Below, one piece after another: positions 53,292 through 63,445 of a stretch of 64,000 bases of DNA; position 1 is the stretch's first letter, and each line of letters opens with the position of its first letter. The stretch is from Loxodes magnus. Its lineage: Eukaryota > Ciliophora > Karyorelictea > Loxodida > Loxodidae. The stretch lies in NCBI GenBank assembly GCA_946699065.1, contig CAMPDV010002121.1, forward strand, positions 1-64,000, in the 5' to 3' direction. The position numbers and the translations under genes are program-made. The notes under the pieces were generated by a model. The model searched no databases. It was given only the letters and a program-made list of their open reading frames with translations, and had not been told where the DNA came from.

Positions 53292-54289
53292 AAATTCTAT
53301 CTTCTTTTCTCACTTTTATTATTCACTTTTCAAAATATTATCTTCTTTTATTCCAAAGCATAATCCTTAAATCTGTAAGTTTATCTTCTTTTCTTACTTC
53401 ATTTATTCACTTTTCAAAATATTATCTTCTTTTTCTCAAAGCATAATCCTTAAATCTGAAAGTTTATCTTCTTTTCTTACTTCATTTATTCACTTTTCAA
53501 AATATTATCTTCTTTTATTCCAAAGCATACTCCTTAAATCTGAAAGTAATCTTCTTTTCTCACTTCATTTATTCACTTTTCAAAATATTATCTTCTTTTA
53601 TCTCAAAGCATACTCCTTAAATCTGAAAGTTATCTTCTTTTCTCACTTCATTTATTCACTTTTCAAAATATTATCTTCTTTTATCTCAAAGCATACTCCT
53701 TAAATCTGAAAGTTATCTTCTTTTCTCACTTCATTTATTCACTTTTCAAAATATTATCTTCTTTTATCTCAAAGCATACTCCTTAAATCTGAAAGTTATC
53801 TTCTTTTCTCACTTCATTTATTCACTTTTCAAAATATTATCTTCTTTTATCTCAAAGCATACTCCTTAAATCTGAAAGTTATCTTCTTTTCTCACTTCAT
53901 TTATTCACTTTTCAAAATATTATCTTCTTTTTCTCAAAGCATAATCCTTAAATCTGAAAGTTTATCTTCTTTTCTTACTTCATTTATTCACTTTTCAAAA
54001 TATTATCTTCTTTTTCTCAAAGCATAATCCTTAAATCTGAAAGTTTATCTTCTTTTCTTACTTCATTTATTAACTTTTCAAAATATTATCTTCTTTTTCT
54101 CAAAGCATACTCCTTAAATCTGAAAGTTTATCTTCTTTTCTTACTTCATTTATTCACTTTTCAAAATATTATCTTCTTTTATCTCAAAGCATACTCCTTA
54201 AATCTGAAAGTTATCTTCTTTTCTCACTTCATTTATTCACTTTTCAAAATATCATCTTCTTTTATCTCAAAGCATAATCCTTAAATCTG
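53292..54289 (+). repeat. Block Q, 12 monomers, 998 bp, copy 1
   Basis: Always follows a variant b P. Order D, C, C with tail gaaagtaatc, five A (the last with hinge cttctttttctc), C, K, C, A; the last A has atatcatcttc and aaattctatc. Confidence 0.87.
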
Positions 54290-55118
54290 AAATTCTATCT
54301 TCTTTTCTCACTTTTATTATTCACTTTTCAAAATATTATCTTCTTTTATTCCAAAGCATAATCCTTAAATCTGTAAGTTTATCTTCTTTTCTTACTTCAT
54401 TTATTCACTTTTCAAAATATTATCTTCTTTTTCTCAAAGCATAATCCTTAAATCTGAAAGTTTATCTTCTTTTCTTACTTCATTTATTAACTTTTCAAAA
54501 TATTATCTTCTTTTTCTCAAAGCATACTCCTTAAATCTGAAAGTTTATCTTCTTTTCTTACTTCATTTATTCACTTTTCAAAATATTATCTTCTTTTTCT
54601 CAAAGCATACTCCTTAAATCTGAAAGTTATCTTCTTTTCTTACTTCATTTATTAACTTTTCAAAATATTATCTTCTTTTTCTCAAAGCATAATCCTTAAA
54701 TCTGAAAGTTTATCTTCTTTTCTTACTTCATTTATTAACTTTTCAAAATATTATCTTCTTTTTCTCAAAGCATACTCCTTAAATCTGAAAGTTTATCTTC
54801 TTTTCTTACTTCATTTATTCACTTTTCAAAATATTATCTTCTTTTATTCCAAAGCATAATCCTTAAATCTGTAAGTTTATCTTCTTTTCTCACTTCATTT
54901 ATTCACTTTTCAAAATATTATCTTCTTTTATCTCAAAGCATACTCCTTAAATCTGAAAGTTATCTTCTTTTCTCACTTCATTTATTCACTTTTCAAAATA
55001 TTATCTTCAATCTCAAAGCATACTCCTTAAATCTGAAAGTTATCTTCTTTTCTCACTTCATTTATTCACTTTTCAAAATATTATCTTCTTTTATCTCAAA
55101 GCATAATCCTTAAATCTG
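54290..55118 (+). repeat. Linker block R, 10 monomers, 829 bp
   Basis: Lies between Q and the next P. Order D, C, K, C, K, K, C (tattcc, ctgtaag), A, A', A with aaattctatc. Its last four monomers are also those before 49137, 52378, 57612 and 60686. Confidence 0.8.
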
Positions 55119-56032
55119 AAATTCTATCTTCTTTTCTCACTTTTATTATTCACTTTTCAAAATATTATCTTCTTTTATTCCAAAGCATACTCCTTAAATC
55201 TAAAAGTCTTTCTTCTTTTCTTACTTCATTTATTCACTTTTCAAAATATTATCTTCTTTTTCTCAAAGCATAATCCTTAAATCTGAAAGTTTATCTTCTT
55301 TTCTTACTTCATTTATTCACTTTTCAAAATATTATCTTCTTTTATCTCAAAGCATACTCCTTAAATCTGAAAGTTATCTTCTTTTCTCACTTCATTTATT
55401 CACTTTTCAAAATATTATCTTCTTTTTCTCAAAGCATAATCCTTAAATCTGAAAGTTTATCTTCTTTTCTTACTTCATTTATTAACTTTTCAAAATATTA
55501 TCTTCTTTTTCTCAAAGCATACTCCTTAAATCTGAAAGTTATCTTCTTTTATTACTTTTATTATTCACTTTTCAAAATATTATCTTCTTTTATCTCAAAG
55601 CATACTCCTTAAATCTGAAAGTTATCTTCTTTTATTACTTTTATTATTCACTTTTCAAAATATTATCTTCTTTTATCTCAAAGCATACTCCTTAAATCTG
55701 AAAGTTATCTTCTTTTCTCACTTCATTTATTCACCTTTCAAAATATTATCTTCTTTTATCTCAAAGCATACTCCTTAAATCTGAAAGTTATCTTCTTTTA
55801 TTACTTTTATTATTCACTTTTCAAAATATTATCTTCTTTTATCTCAAAGCATACTCCTTAAATCTGAAAGTTATCTTCTTTTCTCACTTCATTTATTCAC
55901 TTTTCAAAATATTATCTTCTTTTATCTCAAAGCATACTCCTTAAATCTGAAAGTTATCTTCTTTTCTCACTTCATTTATTCACTTTTCAAAATATCATCT
56001 TCTTTTATCTCAAAGCATAATCCTTAAATCTG
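55119..56032 (+). repeat. Block P, 914 bp, copy 3 (variant b)
   Basis: Offset exactly 2,741 bp from copy 2, with the same variant b leader. Terminal atatcatcttc near 55994. Confidence 0.88.
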
Positions 56033-57030
56033 AAATTCTATCTTCTTTTCTCACTTTTATTATTCACTTTTCAAAATATTATCTTCTTTTATTCCAAAGC
56101 ATAATCCTTAAATCTGTAAGTTTATCTTCTTTTCTTACTTCATTTATTCACTTTTCAAAATATTATCTTCTTTTTCTCAAAGCATAATCCTTAAATCTGA
56201 AAGTTTATCTTCTTTTCTTACTTCATTTATTCACTTTTCAAAATATTATCTTCTTTTATTCCAAAGCATACTCCTTAAATCTGAAAGTAATCTTCTTTTC
56301 TCACTTCATTTATTCACTTTTCAAAATATTATCTTCTTTTATCTCAAAGCATACTCCTTAAATCTGAAAGTTATCTTCTTTTCTCACTTCATTTATTCAC
56401 TTTTCAAAATATTATCTTCTTTTATCTCAAAGCATACTCCTTAAATCTGAAAGTTATCTTCTTTTCTCACTTCATTTATTCACTTTTCAAAATATTATCT
56501 TCTTTTATCTCAAAGCATACTCCTTAAATCTGAAAGTTATCTTCTTTTCTCACTTCATTTATTCACTTTTCAAAATATTATCTTCTTTTATCTCAAAGCA
56601 TACTCCTTAAATCTGAAAGTTATCTTCTTTTCTCACTTCATTTATTCACTTTTCAAAATATTATCTTCTTTTTCTCAAAGCATAATCCTTAAATCTGAAA
56701 GTTTATCTTCTTTTCTTACTTCATTTATTCACTTTTCAAAATATTATCTTCTTTTTCTCAAAGCATAATCCTTAAATCTGAAAGTTTATCTTCTTTTCTT
56801 ACTTCATTTATTAACTTTTCAAAATATTATCTTCTTTTTCTCAAAGCATACTCCTTAAATCTGAAAGTTTATCTTCTTTTCTTACTTCATTTATTCACTT
56901 TTCAAAATATTATCTTCTTTTATCTCAAAGCATACTCCTTAAATCTGAAAGTTATCTTCTTTTCTCACTTCATTTATTCACTTTTCAAAATATCATCTTC
57001 TTTTATCTCAAAGCATAATCCTTAAATCTG
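56033..57030 (+). repeat. Block Q, 998 bp, copy 2
   Basis: Same order and length as 53292-54289, offset 2,741 bp. Confidence 0.87.
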
Positions 57031-57611
57031 AAATTCTATCTTCTTTTCTCACTTTTATTATTCACTTTTCAAAATATTATCTTCTTTTATTCCAAAGCAT
57101 AATCCTTAAATCTGTAAGTTTATCTTCTTTTCTTACTTCATTTATTCACTTTTCAAAATATTATCTTCTTTTTCTCAAAGCATAATCCTTAAATCTGAAA
57201 GTTTATCTTCTTTTCTTACTTCATTTATTAACTTTTCAAAATATTATCTTCTTTTTCTCAAAGCATACTCCTTAAATCTGAAAGTTTATCTTCTTTTCTT
57301 ACTTCATTTATTCACTTTTCAAAATATTATCTTCTTTTATTCCAAAGCATAATCCTTAAATCTGTAAGTTTATCTTCTTTTCTCACTTCATTTATTCACT
57401 TTTCAAAATATTATCTTCTTTTATCTCAAAGCATACTCCTTAAATCTGAAAGTTATCTTCTTTTCTCACTTCATTTATTCACTTTTCAAAATATTATCTT
57501 CAATCTCAAAGCATACTCCTTAAATCTGAAAGTTATCTTCTTTTCTCACTTCATTTATTCACTTTTCAAAATATTATCTTCTTTTATCTCAAAGCATAAT
57601 CCTTAAATCTG
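57031..57611 (+). repeat. Linker block S, 7 monomers, 581 bp (shortened R)
   Basis: Order D, C, K, C (ctgtaag), A, A', A with aaattctatc. Equals R with three internal monomers (C, K, K) missing, so it is probably a deletion derivative of R or the reverse. Confidence 0.8.
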
Positions 57612-58525
57612 AAATTCTATCTTCTTTTCTCACTTTTATTATTCACTTTTCAAAATATTATCTTCTTTTATTCCAAAGCATAATCCTTAAATCTGTAAGT
57701 TTATCTTCTTTTCTTACTTCATTTATTCACTTTTCAAAATATTATCTTCTTTTTCTCAAAGCATAATCCTTAAATCTGAAAGTTTATCTTCTTTTCTTAC
57801 TTCATTTATTCACTTTTCAAAATATTATCTTCTTTTATCTCAAAGCATACTCCTTAAATCTGAAAGTTATCTTCTTTTCTCACTTCATTTATTCACTTTT
57901 CAAAATATTATCTTCTTTTTCTCAAAGCATAATCCTTAAATCTGAAAGTTTATCTTCTTTTCTTACTTCATTTATTAACTTTTCAAAATATTATCTTCTT
58001 TTTCTCAAAGCATACTCCTTAAATCTGAAAGTTATCTTCTTTTATTACTTTTATTATTCACTTTTCAAAATATTATCTTCTTTTATCTCAAAGCATACTC
58101 CTTAAATCTGAAAGTTATCTTCTTTTATTACTTTTATTATTCACTTTTCAAAATATTATCTTCTTTTATCTCAAAGCATACTCCTTAAATCTGAAAGTTA
58201 TCTTCTTTTCTCACTTCATTTATTCACCTTTCAAAATATTATCTTCTTTTATCTCAAAGCATACTCCTTAAATCTGAAAGTTATCTTCTTTTATTACTTT
58301 TATTATTCACTTTTCAAAATATTATCTTCTTTTATCTCAAAGCATACTCCTTAAATCTGAAAGTTATCTTCTTTTCTCACTTCATTTATTCACTTTTCAA
58401 AATATTATCTTCTTTTATCTCAAAGCATACTCCTTAAATCTGAAAGTTATCTTCTTTTCTCACTTCATTTATTCACTTTTCAAAATATCATCTTCTTTTA
58501 TCTCAAAGCATAATCCTTAAATCTG
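57612..58525 (+). repeat. Block P, 914 bp, copy 4 (variant a)
   Basis: Variant a leader (ctgtaag) as in copy 1, but with cacctttc in the eighth monomer as in copies 2, 3 and 5. Confidence 0.88.
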
Positions 58526-60685
58526 AAATTCTATCTTCTTTTCTCACTTTTATTATTCACTTTTCAAAATATTATCTTCTTTTATTCCAAAGCATAATCC
58601 TTAAATCTGTAAGTTTATCTTCTTTTCTTACTTCATTTATTCACTTTTCAAAATATTATCTTCTTTTTCTCAAAGCATAATCCTTAAATCTGAAAGTTTA
58701 TCTTCTTTTCTTACTTCATTTATTCACTTTTCAAAATATTATCTTCTTTTTCTCAAAGCATAATCCTTAAATCTGAAAGTTTATCTTCTTTTCTTACTTC
58801 ATTTATTAACTTTTCAAAATATTATCTTCTTTTTCTCAAAGCATACTCCTTAAATCTGAAAGTTATCTTCTTTTATTACTTTTATTATTCACTTTTCAAA
58901 ATATTATCTTCTTTTATCTCAAAGCATACTCCTTAAATCTGAAAGTTATCTTCTTTTATTACTTTTATTATTCACTTTTCAAAATATTATCTTCTTTTAT
59001 CTCAAAGCATACTCCTTAAATCTGTAAGTTTATCTTCTTTTCTTACTTCATTTATTCACTTTTCAAAATATTATCTTCTTTTTCTCAAAGCATAATCCTT
59101 AAATCTGAAAGTTTATCTTCTTTTCTTACTTCATTTATTCACTTTTCAAAATATTATCTTCTTTTTCTCAAAGCATAATCCTTAAATCTGAAAGTTTATC
59201 TTCTTTTCTTACTTCATTTATTCACTTTTCAAAATATTATCTTCTTTTATTCCAAAGCATACTCCTTAAATCTAAAAGTCTTTCTTCTTTTCTTACTTCA
59301 TTTATTCACTTTTCAAAATATTATCTTCTTTTTCTCAAAGCATAATCCTTAAATCTGAAAGTTATCTTCTTTTCTCACTTCATTTATTCACCTTTCAAAA
59401 TATTATCTTCTTTTATCTCAAAGCATACTCCTTAAATCTGAAAGTTATCTTCTTTTCTCACTTCATTTATTCACTTTTCAAAATATTATCTTCTTTTATC
59501 TCAAAGCATACTCCTTAAATCTGAAAGTTATCTTCTTTTCTCACTTCATTTATTCACCTTTCAAAATATTATCTTCTTTTATCTCAAAGCATACTCCTTA
59601 AATCTGAAAGTTATCTTCTTTTATTACTTTTATTATTCACTTTTCAAAATATTATCTTCTTTTATCTCAAAGCATACTCCTTAAATCTGAAAGTTATCTT
59701 CTTTTCTCACTTCATTTATTCACTTTTCAAAATATTATCTTCTTTTATCTCAAAGCATACTCCTTAAATCTGAAAGTTATCTTCTTTTCTCACTTCATTT
59801 ATTCACTTTTCAAAATATTATCTTCTTTTATCTCAAAGCATAATCCTTAAATCTGAAAGTCTATCTTCTTTTCTCACTTTTATTATTCACTTTTCAAAAT
59901 ATTATCTTCTTTTATTCCAAAGCATAATCCTTAAATCTGTAAGTTTATCTTCTTTTCTTACTTCATTTATTCACTTTTCAAAATATTATCTTCTTTTATT
60001 CCAAAGCATACTCCTTAAATCTAAAAGTCTTTCTTCTTTTCTTACTTCATTTATTCACTTTTCAAAATATTATCTTCTTTTTCTCAAAGCATAATCCTTA
60101 AATCTGAAAGTTTATCTTCTTTTCTTACTTCATTTATTAACTTTTCAAAATATTATCTTCTTTTTCTCAAAGCATACTCCTTAAATCTGAAAGTTATCTT
60201 CTTTTCTTACTTCATTTATTAACTTTTCAAAATATTATCTTCTTTTTCTCAAAGCATAATCCTTAAATCTGAAAGTTTATCTTCTTTTCTTACTTCATTT
60301 ATTAACTTTTCAAAATATTATCTTCTTTTTCTCAAAGCATACTCCTTAAATCTGAAAGTTTATCTTCTTTTCTTACTTCATTTATTCACTTTTCAAAATA
60401 TTATCTTCTTTTATTCCAAAGCATAATCCTTAAATCTGTAAGTTTATCTTCTTTTCTCACTTCATTTATTCACTTTTCAAAATATTATCTTCTTTTATCT
60501 CAAAGCATACTCCTTAAATCTGAAAGTTATCTTCTTTTCTCACTTCATTTATTCACTTTTCAAAATATTATCTTCAATCTCAAAGCATACTCCTTAAATC
60601 TGAAAGTTATCTTCTTTTCTCACTTCATTTATTCACTTTTCAAAATATTATCTTCTTTTATCTCAAAGCATAATCCTTAAATCTG

Positions 60686-61599
60686 AAATTCTATCTTCTT
60701 TTCTCACTTTTATTATTCACTTTTCAAAATATTATCTTCTTTTATTCCAAAGCATACTCCTTAAATCTAAAAGTCTTTCTTCTTTTCTTACTTCATTTAT
60801 TCACTTTTCAAAATATTATCTTCTTTTTCTCAAAGCATAATCCTTAAATCTGAAAGTTTATCTTCTTTTCTTACTTCATTTATTCACTTTTCAAAATATT
60901 ATCTTCTTTTATCTCAAAGCATACTCCTTAAATCTGAAAGTTATCTTCTTTTCTCACTTCATTTATTCACTTTTCAAAATATTATCTTCTTTTTCTCAAA
61001 GCATAATCCTTAAATCTGAAAGTTTATCTTCTTTTCTTACTTCATTTATTAACTTTTCAAAATATTATCTTCTTTTTCTCAAAGCATACTCCTTAAATCT
61101 GAAAGTTATCTTCTTTTATTACTTTTATTATTCACTTTTCAAAATATTATCTTCTTTTATCTCAAAGCATACTCCTTAAATCTGAAAGTTATCTTCTTTT
61201 ATTACTTTTATTATTCACTTTTCAAAATATTATCTTCTTTTATCTCAAAGCATACTCCTTAAATCTGAAAGTTATCTTCTTTTCTCACTTCATTTATTCA
61301 CCTTTCAAAATATTATCTTCTTTTATCTCAAAGCATACTCCTTAAATCTGAAAGTTATCTTCTTTTATTACTTTTATTATTCACTTTTCAAAATATTATC
61401 TTCTTTTATCTCAAAGCATACTCCTTAAATCTGAAAGTTATCTTCTTTTCTCACTTCATTTATTCACTTTTCAAAATATTATCTTCTTTTATCTCAAAGC
61501 ATACTCCTTAAATCTGAAAGTTATCTTCTTTTCTCACTTCATTTATTCACTTTTCAAAATATCATCTTCTTTTATCTCAAAGCATAATCCTTAAATCTG
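60686..61599 (+). repeat. Block P, 914 bp, copy 5 (variant b)
   Basis: Offset 8,308 bp from copy 2, same monomer order and leader variant b. Confidence 0.88.
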
Positions 61600-62597
61600 A
61601 AATTCTATCTTCTTTTCTCACTTTTATTATTCACTTTTCAAAATATTATCTTCTTTTATTCCAAAGCATAATCCTTAAATCTGTAAGTTTATCTTCTTTT
61701 CTTACTTCATTTATTCACTTTTCAAAATATTATCTTCTTTTTCTCAAAGCATAATCCTTAAATCTGAAAGTTTATCTTCTTTTCTTACTTCATTTATTCA
61801 CTTTTCAAAATATTATCTTCTTTTATTCCAAAGCATACTCCTTAAATCTGAAAGTAATCTTCTTTTCTCACTTCATTTATTCACTTTTCAAAATATTATC
61901 TTCTTTTATCTCAAAGCATACTCCTTAAATCTGAAAGTTATCTTCTTTTCTCACTTCATTTATTCACTTTTCAAAATATTATCTTCTTTTATCTCAAAGC
62001 ATACTCCTTAAATCTGAAAGTTATCTTCTTTTCTCACTTCATTTATTCACTTTTCAAAATATTATCTTCTTTTATCTCAAAGCATACTCCTTAAATCTGA
62101 AAGTTATCTTCTTTTCTCACTTCATTTATTCACTTTTCAAAATATTATCTTCTTTTATCTCAAAGCATACTCCTTAAATCTGAAAGTTATCTTCTTTTCT
62201 CACTTCATTTATTCACTTTTCAAAATATTATCTTCTTTTTCTCAAAGCATAATCCTTAAATCTGAAAGTTTATCTTCTTTTCTTACTTCATTTATTCACT
62301 TTTCAAAATATTATCTTCTTTTTCTCAAAGCATAATCCTTAAATCTGAAAGTTTATCTTCTTTTCTTACTTCATTTATTAACTTTTCAAAATATTATCTT
62401 CTTTTTCTCAAAGCATACTCCTTAAATCTGAAAGTTTATCTTCTTTTCTTACTTCATTTATTCACTTTTCAAAATATTATCTTCTTTTATCTCAAAGCAT
62501 ACTCCTTAAATCTGAAAGTTATCTTCTTTTCTCACTTCATTTATTCACTTTTCAAAATATCATCTTCTTTTATCTCAAAGCATAATCCTTAAATCTG
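61600..62597 (+). repeat. Block Q, 998 bp, copy 3
   Basis: Same order and length, offset 8,308 bp from copy 1. A fourth, truncated Q follows from 62598: D, C, C (gaaagtaatc), A run, C, K, then it departs at about 63445 with A and B monomers. Confidence 0.87.
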
Positions 62598-63445
62598 AAA
62601 TTCTATCTTCTTTTCTCACTTTTATTATTCACTTTTCAAAATATTATCTTCTTTTATTCCAAAGCATAATCCTTAAATCTGTAAGTTTATCTTCTTTTCT
62701 TACTTCATTTATTCACTTTTCAAAATATTATCTTCTTTTTCTCAAAGCATAATCCTTAAATCTGAAAGTTTATCTTCTTTTCTTACTTCATTTATTCACT
62801 TTTCAAAATATTATCTTCTTTTATTCCAAAGCATACTCCTTAAATCTGAAAGTAATCTTCTTTTCTCACTTCATTTATTCACTTTTCAAAATATTATCTT
62901 CTTTTATCTCAAAGCATACTCCTTAAATCTGAAAGTTATCTTCTTTTCTCACTTCATTTATTCACTTTTCAAAATATTATCTTCTTTTATCTCAAAGCAT
63001 ACTCCTTAAATCTGAAAGTTATCTTCTTTTCTCACTTCATTTATTCACTTTTCAAAATATTATCTTCTTTTATCTCAAAGCATACTCCTTAAATCTGAAA
63101 GTTATCTTCTTTTCTCACTTCATTTATTCACTTTTCAAAATATTATCTTCTTTTATCTCAAAGCATACTCCTTAAATCTGAAAGTTATCTTCTTTTCTCA
63201 CTTCATTTATTCACTTTTCAAAATATTATCTTCTTTTTCTCAAAGCATAATCCTTAAATCTGAAAGTTTATCTTCTTTTCTTACTTCATTTATTCACTTT
63301 TCAAAATATTATCTTCTTTTTCTCAAAGCATAATCCTTAAATCTGAAAGTTTATCTTCTTTTCTTACTTCATTTATTAACTTTTCAAAATATTATCTTCT
63401 TTTTCTCAAAGCATACTCCTTAAATCTGAAAGTTATCTTCTTTTC
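62598..63445 (+). repeat. Block Q, truncated fourth copy
   Basis: Matches Q through its K monomer, then changes (A, B, Ac with gaaagtaatc). Two Q-like blocks in direct succession are seen only here. Confidence 0.75.

Larger units (their letters stand above)
50881..54289 (+). repeat. ~3,157 bp higher-order repeat, unit 3 (extended)
   Basis: Starts as units 1 and 2, but has one extra C monomer between 51630 and 52378, so the aaattctatc marker falls 3,241 bp after its partner at 49137. Block P (52378) and block Q (53292) follow. The same series from 50631 onward recurs 8,391 bp, then 8,308 bp, to the right. Confidence 0.8.
52378..57290 (+). repeat. 2,741 bp tandem duplication (P-Q-R then P-Q-partial)
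   Basis: Markers aaattctatc at 52378, 53292 and 54290 recur at 55119, 56033 and 57031, each exactly 2,741 bp later (33 monomers). The match extends left into the K-K-C-A-A'-A lead-in and right about three monomers past 54290/57031, where R and S part. Confidence 0.87.
57612..62597 (+). repeat. ~5 kb super-repeat, second copy of 49137-54289
   Basis: The series P variant a, a 2.2-2.3 kb middle, P variant b, Q occurs at 49137-54289 (5,153 bp) and again here (4,986 bp). The 167 bp difference is two monomers: one C before the catactcc-ctgtaag marker (50631/59022), one C after the agtctatc marker (51465/59856). Offsets are 8,475, 8,391 and 8,308 bp in turn, stepping at those two places. Confidence 0.83.
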
